From: CAZLRH01 sp964562015
Lineage (GTDB): Bacteria; Verrucomicrobiota; Verrucomicrobiia; Opitutales; JABDGR01
Assembly: GCA_964562015.1 (NCBI GenBank)
Contig: CAZLRH010000009.1
Location: forward strand, 1-64,000
Direction of reading: 5' to 3'
Length of the DNA: 64,000 nucleotides
A model generated the notes under the pieces. The model was given only the letters and a program-made list of their open reading frames with translations. It made no database searches and had not been told where the DNA came from. Made by a program: the position numbers and the translations under genes. This document shows positions 15,974 to 24,125 of this stretch, piece after piece. The stretch's first letter is position 1. Each line of letters starts with the position of its first letter.

Positions 15974-18900
15974 TCACGCCACCCATTTTTGGCCCTGGCT
16001 TGCATAATTCAGCATCACATCGAACACGCTGCCGCATTTCTGGGTGAAGAGCGCATGGTCGTAACTCTCCGGCAGCTTGCTATGGAGCACCACCTCAACC
16101 GCCGTCCGCACTCGCGCCCGGCTTTGGCCATCTTTGAACCAATCTTGCACGAGGACTTTCGGGCTCTCCTCACGCAAACGATGCAGTAAGGCTCTCGCGG
16201 CTAGCCGAACCTGTTGTTCTTCGTCCTTCGTCATGGAGTTTTTCTTTATGAGGTCAAAAAGCTCCAACTCGTCCTCGGTCAGTCCTTCCCGGATATGCCG
16301 CTCAGATTCCATCTTCAAATCCTTGGTAAACTTGACCAGGTCCTCAAAATAGTTGTCCGCCGATGAGCTGCCCGCGTTGTAACTGTCAATGATGCCTTGC
16401 AGGCGAGTGGCAAAGTCGGTGCGCGTGGCGTTGACCGCTAGCATTTGTTCGAGCTTGTGCTGGATGAAGGCACGGAGGTCGGCGATTTTAATGTTTTTGT
16501 GGTCCGCAACTTTGAAATCGTCCTTGAGCTTTTCAAAATTGATTTTGCTCAAGTCCCACGTTTTTCCCGATTGCGTGATCTGGAACTCCGGTTTGTCCTC
16601 CCGCACGGTCCGATCATGGTCCACCACGAGGCTTTCATCCAGCAATTCACTGACGCGCAAAGCAACGGCTTCAATGTCTTTTTGCCCGACAATGGCGTCC
16701 AGCACTCCACGCAAGTACTGGAAAACCGCGACCGAGCGCACGACGGGCTTCCCAAGAATCTCGGGTTTACAGGCTTCGTAAATGGACGTGATAGTGTTCT
16801 CGTAAACGGCGAAACCCTTTCGCCATTCGTCTTTGGACAACAACCGGTCCGCGTGGTCCTTGAACTTGCCGACCTTGGCGAAGATGTCTTTGGATTTTAA
16901 CAACGGGGCGAGTGCAATGTCCAAGCCCTCGCAAAAAGTCTGGCCCTGCGCGATAGCGTCATCAAGCAGTTTGAATAATTCCTCCTTCTCGCGCACCGGC
17001 AGGTCTTGCGGCCCCTCCTGGCCTTGCCCGTAGTCTTGCAACGCCTTCCGCATGTTGCGGAACACATTGTAGTAATCAATAATCTCTCCATTCCTTTTTT
17101 CGACCCCGTTTATTTTCCAGGGCGTGACCCGGTTGGCGCGGGCGATGGTCTGCATTAACGTGTGGTCCTTCATCGGCTTGTCGAGATACAACGTCGAGAC
17201 CGTGGGGGCGTCGAAGCCCGTCAGCCACATGGCGCAGACGAAAACCAACTGGAGCGGGTGTGCCGGGTCTTTGAAGTTGAATTCGATGTCATGCCCGTGC
17301 TCGTCCAGGCGGTTCATGCGCGCGCGGTGCGGTTTGATGTCGAGCTTTTGCTTCGCGAACTTGCTATCCTCGTCCGCCTCGTCGCTGACGACCACCGCCA
17401 TTTCCACCTTGCGCATATAATCCAGCATTTTCTGAAGCCGTTTCTGCTCGCCCTCGTTCGCTGACCGCTTGATCTGCCCGCGCAGTTCCTTGAGTTGTTC
17501 TTTCCAATGCCGTTGGACCTTGTCGTACAATTTTACGGCGGTGAACTTGTCGAGGGACACCACCATGCCCTTGCCCAGGTAGCCCCGGCGGGGAAAATGG
17601 TAAACGATGTCCCTGGCAATGGTTTCCAGCCGGTCATCCCGTTTGACGATTTCAATTTCTTGCGCGAACCGGTTTTCCAATTTCGCTTCCTGCGCCTCGT
17701 CCAGATTTTCGTCTTCCACGATCTCGGCGAGGTCTTCGCTCAAGTTTTCATTTTGCATCAGCACTTGAGGCACCCGCTTCGAGTAGAAAAGCGGCACGGT
17801 TGCACCGTCGTCGGTGGACTGCCGGAAATTGTATTCTGAAACGTAGCTCCCGAACCATTGGTTGGTCTTGCGGTCACGTCCGAGCAGAGGCGTGCCAGTG
17901 AAGGCAAGATACTGCGCATTCTTGAGTCCCGCCCGCATGTTCTCGGCCAAGTCTTTGTACTGCGTGCGGTGGGCTTCGTCCACGATGACAATAATGTCGT
18001 CGCGGGCCGAGAGCAGCGGGTATTCCCGGCCCTTGTCCCAGCGGAATTTCTGGATGAGCGTAAACACCAGCCGTTTGTTCTGGCCGAGGAATTTCCGCAT
18101 CTCTTGGCTGTCCTTGGGCTGGGCGGCTTCGGCTTTGGTGACGGTGCCCGTATGTAGGAAATTCCGGTAAATCTGGCCGTCCAAATCCTCCCGGTCGGTG
18201 ACGACAACGAATGTGAAATTGCCCGTCTGTTTGCGGAAGATTTTGCGGGCGTAGAAAATCATCGAAAAGCTTTTGCCCGAGCCCTGCGTGTGCCAGAAGA
18301 CGCCCAGCTTGCCCTGCAACTCCTTGCGCCGGAGGAAGGCGTCATAGGCGCGGTTCACACCGATGAATTGGTGGTTCTGCGCGATGATCTTCTCCTTGTC
18401 CTTGTAGTAGAGGATGAAATTCTCGACGTAATCCAACAGCCGCGCCCGGGGGAACAGGCCCGCAATCACGCCCTCCAGGCTGGTGCCCTTGCGCTCAATA
18501 GCCTCCCGGTCAATTTTCTCCTTTTCGTCGTCTGCCCGCAGCCAAGTGAAGAAATGCTCCCATTCCGCCGTGATGCTGCCCACCTTGGTTTCCAGGGCAT
18601 TCGAGAGCACGCAAAAGGCGTTAGTGAGGAAAAGCTGCGGGATTTCCCGCTTGTAATTCGTCAAGTTGTCTTCAAAGGCCGTCTTGAGCTTCACATTCGA
18701 GTTCTTCAACTCGATAAAGACCAGCGGCAGTCCATTGACGTAGAGCAGCACGTCCGGTCGTCGGAACCCGCGTTCGCCCTTCACCCAAAGCTGGGTCACG
18801 ACGAGATAACGGTTTTCGTCGGGGTTATTGAAGTCCAGCACGCGCACGCGCTCCAGGTGCTTCTTGCCCTGGGCGTCATCGAACTCCACCGGGATGCCGT

Positions 18901-19198
18901 CCCGCAGCAGGCTATACACTTCCTGATTGGCGGCGGCGAGCGTCATGGCCAGCCGCCGGTCGAGCAGCTTTTCCAGCGCGTCCTCCATGGCCTTGGCCGG
19001 AAGTCCAGGATTGAGGCGAACCGCCGCCTCGCGCAAGCGGTCAGCCAGGATGACCTCCCGCTTGTTCGCCCGGCCCGAGGCATCGTTCAAATCCTCCGGG
19101 TCTTTCGTGTGGCAGTCCAGCGAGTCAAAGCCGTGCAGATGCTGGAGCTTCTGCACCAGCGCTTGCTCAATTTGGCCCTCGGAGATGAAATTAGGCAT
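15974..19198 (-). CDS. hsdR: Type I restriction enzyme, R (motor/nuclease) subunit HsdR
   Basis: In this 1074-residue protein the N-terminal part carries the PD-(D/E)XK nuclease motif RPDVLLYVNGLPLVFIELKN. A superfamily 2 helicase follows, with Walker A FWHTQGSGKSFSM, Walker B VDEAHRTQY and motif III LAFTGTPLL, and further helicase motifs such as TGFDAPTVSTLYLDKPM and QTIARANR. The C-terminal region is the helical HsdR domain. HsdR translocates and cleaves unmethylated DNA together with HsdM and HsdS. All catalytic motifs appear intact and the length is typical. The start overlaps the hsdS stop by 8 bp, so it is the last gene of an hsdM-hsdS-hsdR operon. Confidence 0.95.
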   Translation of the reverse strand: MPNFISEGQIEQALVQKLQHLHGFDSLDCHTKDPEDLNDASGRANKREVILADRLREAAVRLNPGLPAKAMEDALEKLLDRRLAMTLAAANQEVYSLLRDGIPVEFDDAQGKKHLERVRVLDFNNPDENRYLVVTQLWVKGERGFRRPDVLLYVNGLPLVFIELKNSNVKLKTAFEDNLTNYKREIPQLFLTNAFCVLSNALETKVGSITAEWEHFFTWLRADDEKEKIDREAIERKGTSLEGVIAGLFPRARLLDYVENFILYYKDKEKIIAQNHQFIGVNRAYDAFLRRKELQGKLGVFWHTQGSGKSFSMIFYARKIFRKQTGNFTFVVVTDREDLDGQIYRNFLHTGTVTKAEAAQPKDSQEMRKFLGQNKRLVFTLIQKFRWDKGREYPLLSARDDIIVIVDEAHRTQYKDLAENMRAGLKNAQYLAFTGTPLLGRDRKTNQWFGSYVSEYNFRQSTDDGATVPLFYSKRVPQVLMQNENLSEDLAEIVEDENLDEAQEAKLENRFAQEIEIVKRDDRLETIARDIVYHFPRRGYLGKGMVVSLDKFTAVKLYDKVQRHWKEQLKELRGQIKRSANEGEQKRLQKMLDYMRKVEMAVVVSDEADEDSKFAKQKLDIKPHRARMNRLDEHGHDIEFNFKDPAHPLQLVFVCAMWLTGFDAPTVSTLYLDKPMKDHTLMQTIARANRVTPWKINGVEKRNGEIIDYYNVFRNMRKALQDYGQGQEGPQDLPVREKEELFKLLDDAIAQGQTFCEGLDIALAPLLKSKDIFAKVGKFKDHADRLLSKDEWRKGFAVYENTITSIYEACKPEILGKPVVRSVAVFQYLRGVLDAIVGQKDIEAVALRVSELLDESLVVDHDRTVREDKPEFQITQSGKTWDLSKINFEKLKDDFKVADHKNIKIADLRAFIQHKLEQMLAVNATRTDFATRLQGIIDSYNAGSSSADNYFEDLVKFTKDLKMESERHIREGLTEDELELFDLIKKNSMTKDEEQQVRLAARALLHRLREESPKVLVQDWFKDGQSRARVRTAVEVVLHSKLPESYDHALFTQKCGSVFDVMLNYASQGQKWVA

Positions 19199-20450
19199 GA
19201 GTGGCGGTGGCCGCGGCCGTCCATTCCTCCGCCATGCCGGGCGGAAATTGAATGTCGAGGTTTTCGACGGAAAGTTTGCCGGAAATGAGGCGTGGTAAAA
19301 GCTTTTCGCGTAAGCCGGAAAGAAGTTCGTTCACTCGGAGAAGATTTTCTATCTGTGAGAACATGACCTCGAAGCGTGCTTGGTAAATTTCCAAAAGTTC
19401 TTTGTCCGGGACAGCAAGTTCCAGTCTTTTGAGGAATCCCCAGTCCGCACGCGGCATCTTCGTCCCTTTGGATGCGGTAGTGGCAAGTTCCACGAACGTG
19501 TCGCTGAATACCGTAAATAACAGATACCCCTCATAAATTTTCTCCTTGGGCCGAATGACAATCGTGTCCGCCGAACATGCGCCTGCGAAATGAGCAAGCG
19601 CAATTTTGTGTAAATAAGGGCGAATTTTGCTGAACAGAATGTCCCTTTCTTGAAACATCAGTTTGTTGCTGTCCACCGTGTCGGCGGTCGCCCACTCCCT
19701 TATTGCAATTGAATGGCGTGGGAGATGTTCCAGTCCAAGATATTTTTCGTCGTCAGCCAAGTCCTTCTTTTTGATGCCTTTCTTGACCTCAGTGGCAAAG
19801 CTGGCGAGACTTCGGACTTCCCATCTGGCAGGCACACCCTTGACCTTCTTCGCGTTTTCATGGCCAGGGAACCGGAGACGAACAAACCATTCGCGGTAGA
19901 GTTCCTCGGCCAGCTTTTCCAGCAGGGTAATGCGCCGTTGGTTGTTTTCAATTAGTTCATCATATCCAGAAAGTATGGCAGCAATCTTTTTTTGCAAAGG
20001 GAGTTCGGGAATTCTTAACTTGATTTTCTTCAAAAATGTTGCGTCGGCTCTCTGCCGCCCGCTGGCACCAACCATGCTGTTAACGGCGCTTTTCCAAATC
20101 AAATCGCTCTTAGCTAAATAGAAAAGAAAGGTTTGGTCCAAAAGCGATTCCTTCGCCCGAAGCACAAAAAATTCTGTTGAGCCAAAGCCGCTTTCCGCCT
20201 CGCCAATCTTTACTTGCGCTATTTTTCCATTTTCCAGGCATGGCGTTATCCGGGCAAGCAAAACATCGTTGTTCACAAACTTAGCGCAGCCTGAACTTTC
20301 GTATTTCTTTGTCTGGACGCTCCCAACATGTCTCGTATTGGGGTCAACTACGTCCATATCAATATACGGGTATTGGTCGCCCTTCTTGAGCGCAACTCGT
20401 GGCGGAAAATGCACGAGATCGCCAAAACGATGTTTTTCCCATATGCTCAT
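19191..20450 (-). CDS. hsdS: Type I restriction enzyme, specificity subunit HsdS
   Basis: This 419-residue protein has the HsdS layout of two target-recognition domains, each followed by a helical spacer. The first spacer reads ELPLQKKIAAILSGYDELIENNQRR and the second ends with the RVNELLSGLREKLLPRLISGKL segment, both classical HsdS conserved regions. Each recognition domain reads half of a bipartite DNA site, which cannot be predicted from the sequence. The start codon overlaps the hsdM stop (ATGA). The gene looks full length. I see no second, silent hsdS copy nearby that would indicate phase variation. Confidence 0.93.
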   Translation of the reverse strand: MSIWEKHRFGDLVHFPPRVALKKGDQYPYIDMDVVDPNTRHVGSVQTKKYESSGCAKFVNNDVLLARITPCLENGKIAQVKIGEAESGFGSTEFFVLRAKESLLDQTFLFYLAKSDLIWKSAVNSMVGASGRQRADATFLKKIKLRIPELPLQKKIAAILSGYDELIENNQRRITLLEKLAEELYREWFVRLRFPGHENAKKVKGVPARWEVRSLASFATEVKKGIKKKDLADDEKYLGLEHLPRHSIAIREWATADTVDSNKLMFQERDILFSKIRPYLHKIALAHFAGACSADTIVIRPKEKIYEGYLLFTVFSDTFVELATTASKGTKMPRADWGFLKRLELAVPDKELLEIYQARFEVMFSQIENLLRVNELLSGLREKLLPRLISGKLSVENLDIQFPPGMAEEWTAAATATHA

Positions 20451-22516
20451 TGATCCCCCGCAAGTTGTCGTGCATTTTTTATAATAATTTTCTCAAGCTG
20501 ATGCGCACTTGAAGTCAGTTTTGCAAATGCATCATTGGCCAATAGTACGTCTGAAACGAACTCCTCCTCGGTTTTACCGTCCTCCTCAATCACTACACCG
20601 ACGTAGCGGCCAGGATTCAGTGAATATTCCTGATCTGCAACCTCCGCCGGGCTGGCGAGTTTGCACAGGCCGGTGACATCCTCGTACTTGGCCTCGGGGA
20701 AGCGTTCCTGGAGCCAATGGATGTGATGGTAAAAGATTTCGGCGTTCTTGACCTCCCGGTGTAACGCTTCCAACGCCGTCTTGAGGACCTTAATCTTTCG
20801 GTCAGTTGTGCCGCGTCTGCCGTCGGCCAACGCCTGCTCGGCTTGCTCCTTTTCATGCTGGCGCACGGTTTTGTCCAGTCTCTTCAAGCCCTCATGCAGC
20901 GAGGCGAAGAAGGGGGCAAAGGCTTCGCGCAGTTGATGTTGGGCTTTGTTCTTCGGGTCCACCGCTTTCTCACCTTTGTGCCTTTCGACGTATTGCTCGT
21001 GGCGGACTTGCAGTTTGTTGAGACCGGCCCATTGCTGCATGAGCTCGCCCACCGCCTGCTTCCCAGCGTCGTCGTCCAGCACTTCGAGCAATTGGGCGGT
21101 GAGGGGCTCGATATGTTTTTTACTTTCGAGGAGCCGCTCCATGCCGGTTACGAAATAGCGGTCCACCAGTTGCACAAATTTTTCGCGCTGGCCGCGATGA
21201 AGCTGGCTGATGATGGCGATATTCTGAACTTGCTCGTCTGAAAACTTGCGGTGAGCGCGATCAATTTGGGTGAAGATGTTGCGGGCATCCAGGAAGAGAA
21301 TGCGGTCGTCCGTCTTGGCCTTGTCGAAGAACCACAACGTCGCCGGGAGCGTGACGGTGTAGAACATGTTCGAGGGCAGCGTCAGCATCGCGTAGATGAG
21401 ATTATTCTCGATCAACTTCCGGCGAATATCGGCTTCGGAATGGCGGGCGTCGGACGCGGAGTTGGCCATGACCAGGGCGGCCCGGCCCTTCGGTTTCAAG
21501 GAGGTGGCAAATAAATTGATCCAAAGGTAATTGGCATTGGGGACCGTTTCCTTGCCCGCGTCGGCTTTCTTGGTCTTGGATTTATTGCGCGGAATGCCGT
21601 AGGTGTTGAAACGCTGGTCCTTCTCGACGCTGCTCAAGCTCACGTCGTCCACGTTGAACGGCGGATTGGCGAGGACGTAATCGAACGCGCCCTTGCTCTC
21701 GTGCGGGTCGTCGTAATAGGTGTTGGCCTTGATGATTTTGCCGCGCAGGCCGTTGACCGCCAAATTCATCTTGGCCAGGTTGACCGTTTCGAGGGTTTTC
21801 TCCTGGCCATAAACAAAGACGCCGCCCTCGGATTCCTTAAGTTCCCGGCGGTGCTCTTCAATGAAATGCGCCGATTGCACAAACATGCCGCCGGAACCGC
21901 AGGCGGGGTCAAACACCTTGCCGCCGTGAGGCTCGATGATCTCGACCATCAGGCGCACCACCGAGCGCGGGGTGAAAAACTCGCCGCCCTTGGACCCCTC
22001 GCTGCGGGCGAACTCGCCAAGGAAGTATTCATAAATCTGGCCGAACAGGTCGCCGGTCGTTTCCTCGGGGATGTCTTTGAAGGTTTTGAGCAGTTGGTTG
22101 GGGATGGTGTTCGTCTTTGGGTCGCGGGTCAGCCGAAAATATTCGTCCTTTGGCAGGACGCCTTCAAGCTCGGGCTTGTACTCTTCAATGGCTTTCATCG
22201 CCTCCTTGAGCGCCTTGGCGATATTCTTCTCCTCGGGCAGATTCAGCAGGTAGTCGTACCGGGCATGGTCCGGGAGATAGAACCCGCACTTCTCAATGGC
22301 AATGTCCGAAATCTTCTTCTCTCGACGGGTGCCCTTGAGGCGCTGGAATTCCGCGATGATTTCCGCCTCGTGTTGCCGGTAATTATTGTCGGCAAACTTG
22401 AGAAAGATGAGGCCGAGCACCGGCGTCGCATATTCGCTGGATTTGAGGTCGGAATTGGCGCGCAGATTATCAGCGGCGGCCCAGAGGTCGGATTCCAATT
22501 TAGCGAGATTTTCCAT
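20447..22516 (-). CDS. hsdM: Type I restriction enzyme, methyltransferase subunit HsdM
   Basis: This 689-residue N6-adenine methyltransferase has an HsdM_N helical domain (SDLWAAADNLRANSDL), SAM-binding motif I VFDPACGSGGMF and catalytic motif IV DYVLANPPFN, followed by a long charged helical C-terminal region. HsdM methylates the recognition site and with HsdS protects host DNA. The ATG at 22516 is chosen because it starts MENLAKLESDLW, the normal HsdM N-terminus; the open frame extends 63 bp further upstream. No Shine-Dalgarno site is evident. It is the first gene of the hsdMSR operon. The C-terminal extension makes it longer than enterobacterial HsdM, as in many HsdM proteins of other phyla. 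Confidence 0.93.
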   Translation of the reverse strand: MENLAKLESDLWAAADNLRANSDLKSSEYATPVLGLIFLKFADNNYRQHEAEIIAEFQRLKGTRREKKISDIAIEKCGFYLPDHARYDYLLNLPEEKNIAKALKEAMKAIEEYKPELEGVLPKDEYFRLTRDPKTNTIPNQLLKTFKDIPEETTGDLFGQIYEYFLGEFARSEGSKGGEFFTPRSVVRLMVEIIEPHGGKVFDPACGSGGMFVQSAHFIEEHRRELKESEGGVFVYGQEKTLETVNLAKMNLAVNGLRGKIIKANTYYDDPHESKGAFDYVLANPPFNVDDVSLSSVEKDQRFNTYGIPRNKSKTKKADAGKETVPNANYLWINLFATSLKPKGRAALVMANSASDARHSEADIRRKLIENNLIYAMLTLPSNMFYTVTLPATLWFFDKAKTDDRILFLDARNIFTQIDRAHRKFSDEQVQNIAIISQLHRGQREKFVQLVDRYFVTGMERLLESKKHIEPLTAQLLEVLDDDAGKQAVGELMQQWAGLNKLQVRHEQYVERHKGEKAVDPKNKAQHQLREAFAPFFASLHEGLKRLDKTVRQHEKEQAEQALADGRRGTTDRKIKVLKTALEALHREVKNAEIFYHHIHWLQERFPEAKYEDVTGLCKLASPAEVADQEYSLNPGRYVGVVIEEDGKTEEEFVSDVLLANDAFAKLTSSAHQLEKIIIKNARQLAGDQ

Positions 22517-22692
22517 GAGGGAGGCAAGAGCGTTGCGAGAGCGATAGTTCGACCAGCTTATGTGATTGCAGCCCACCACGTATGCAAATGCTGGAGCCGG
22601 ATTAGAGGAGGGCAGCTCGCCAGCAAAACGGTTGTTGGGATGGGGTGCAAGCGCGATGGGAAGGGTGTTGAGCGGACCGGGACGGCGTGACT

Positions 22693-23259
22693 CTATCCCA
22701 TCGGCTTTTTGTATTTTCGTTTCAGCGCCGTTTTGACCACCGCGATCAAATCTTCCTGCGTGACGTGAAATTCTTTCAGGGACTCAAGCGCGGTGAAGAT
22801 TTTGTTTCGCAGCGAAAGCTCGGCTTCTTCCAGCGCTTTGGCCAGACCGGCTTGGGCAATTTCCACCGAAGTGTTATGGAAGCGCAGACTCAATAGCTCG
22901 GCCTCGGATGCGCCCATCGGCAATTCAATCAAATTGCTCCACGAGGATTGCCACGCACACGCGACAGTTGAAGTGCCGATGTGCAGGCGTCCGTCCTGGA
23001 CACGGAAACTTAAGGGGTCGCCGCGCGGAGGTATCTCCGCCAGCGCGACTATGAAGCGTCCCGGCACGCGCGCCTGCCCCGGCCAGTGGCCCTGCGCGCC
23101 GATGGCGACCGACATACCGCCGATTTCAACATGCAGGCAGCTATCATCGAAGGAGAGCACGGCTTCCGCCTTCATGCTGGGCCGGCAGAATTTGCGGATG
23201 AGTCTCAGGCCCTTCTCCAAGTCCGTCCGGGTCACGGTTAATACTGGTGGCGCACGCAT
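22693..23259 (-). CDS. Sliding-clamp-like (DnaN-fold) small protein, putative
   Basis: This 188-residue protein starts VLTVTRTDLEKGLRLIRKFC. It continues with a strand-rich region (AEAVLSFDDSCLHVEIGGMSVAIGA, then RVPGRFIVALAEIPP) reminiscent of the helix-strand pattern of one beta-clamp domain. The C-terminal part ends in a basic tail (KTALKRKYKKPMG). It is only about half the length of a normal DnaN, so it would have to form a larger ring or play another role. The clamp assignment is a fold-level impression, not a family match. It is separated by 176 bp from hsdM, on the same strand, and a half-palindromic element lies upstream at 23332-23345. Clamp binding is a known requirement of ImuB-DnaE2 mutasomes, which makes the DNA-repair context suggestive. 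Confidence 0.4.
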   Translation of the reverse strand: MRAPPVLTVTRTDLEKGLRLIRKFCRPSMKAEAVLSFDDSCLHVEIGGMSVAIGAQGHWPGQARVPGRFIVALAEIPPRGDPLSFRVQDGRLHIGTSTVACAWQSSWSNLIELPMGASEAELLSLRFHNTSVEIAQAGLAKALEEAELSLRNKIFTALESLKEFHVTQEDLIAVVKTALKRKYKKPMG

Positions 23260-23331
23260 GGGGTATTACGCAAAGCATTGGGCAGCAAGTTTGAGCAGCA
23301 TAGCCAATCCATATTTGAGCAATATTAAGGG

Positions 23332-23345
23332 TGCTTAAATGAACC
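23332..23345. promoter_or_regulatory. Possible operator upstream of the clamp-like gene
   Basis: TGCTTAAATGAACC matches the imuA palindrome TGCTCAAGTGAGCA at 10 of 14 positions and keeps the TGA half. Its symmetry is weak, and it lies 73 bp from the start codon. Confidence 0.3.
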
Positions 23346-23574
23346 TATGAACTTGTCAGGGTCGCGGCTGCAACGCAACAAATAGGTATCTGGCTGGCGT
23401 TTAGGGTCGTAGGGGCGTGCCCTATAAGCTGTAGCAGTTGCCGTCCCTACGGCGGGCGTAAGGCTAGCAGGAGTGGACTTGCAAAGGACGTGCGCTCTGG
23501 ACGCGGCCAGTTTATTTCCTGAAATTCGCCATGCTACATCCGCGCCGCTATATTGCTGCATTTAGCCGCTAAAA

Positions 23575-23785
23575 CGCCGTTGTTACACCGTTCGTTACGC
23601 CATAATTTGACCACAATTATGCCATGATTTGACCACCGTTACGCCATGATTTGACCACGATTTAACCACGAATTCGCCGGAGTAATGCCGGGATTTCACC
23701 GGCGTTTCACCGGGATTTTCACCGGGATTGTACCGGGTTTTCACCGGGATTTTCACCGGGAGTGTGCTGGGAATACGCCGGGAGT
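23575..23785. repeat. Degenerate tandem repeats of about 11-12 bp, intergenic
   Basis: There are roughly 17 units, drifting from TTTGACCACGA / TTACGCCATGA forms on the left to TTTTCACCGGGA forms on the right. The spacing of about 11-12 bp is close to one helical turn, so the units are roughly in phase on the DNA. The left part shares the CCACGA core with the repeat block in imuA. Confidence 0.7.
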
Positions 23786-24125
23786 TCTGTAGGCTCTTTA
23801 ATTCGCTCCGAAATTGCAGAAAATCCGTGATTTTGTCTTACAAGCCATTCGATATGATGGTGATAGGTGATAATTGATCGGGCCTTTTGCAAATAATGAC
23901 GACAGGCTCGGCAACCAAAACCAACCGCGATCAAGTGCGAGAAAGGCATAATATATTTACTGCCAAAGGCTTACGGATATTCGACTATTGGGATTGGATT
24001 CCGAGAAGGTGCGAAAGAGCGCCAACGCAAAATCGACCATAGTGATTTACGTATTAGGAGTAGGCGCTTGTCGCCTTTTTCGACCCTTTGCCCGCGCTTC
24101 TGCGTTGGCCAAAACCGTCAAACTC

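Larger units (their letters stand above)
23260..24125. other. Long intergenic region between the clamp-like and DnaE-like genes
   Basis: This 866-bp divergent gap has three parts. At 23260-23345 there are several copies of TTGAGCA/TGCTCAAA-like motifs. A GC-rich hairpin-prone stretch at about 23400-23460 contains GTAGGGGCG and CGTCCCTAC arms. The repeat block lies at 23575-23785. Open frames here are short, have no recognisable protein features and partly consist of repeats, so I call no gene. Confidence 0.5.

Noticed and set aside
15714..16037. 107-codon minus-strand frame overlapping the end of hsdR
   Set aside because: It overlaps the hsdR end in another frame and shows no domain or upstream signal.
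23264..23275. GGGTATTACGCA in front of the clamp-like gene resembling the regulon box
   Set aside because: Only one half matches: the ACYCC half is missing and there is no -10 at the 22-nt distance.
23325..23949. Short minus-strand frames in the long intergenic region
   Set aside because: They run through repeats or lack any motif, and no start signal is seen.
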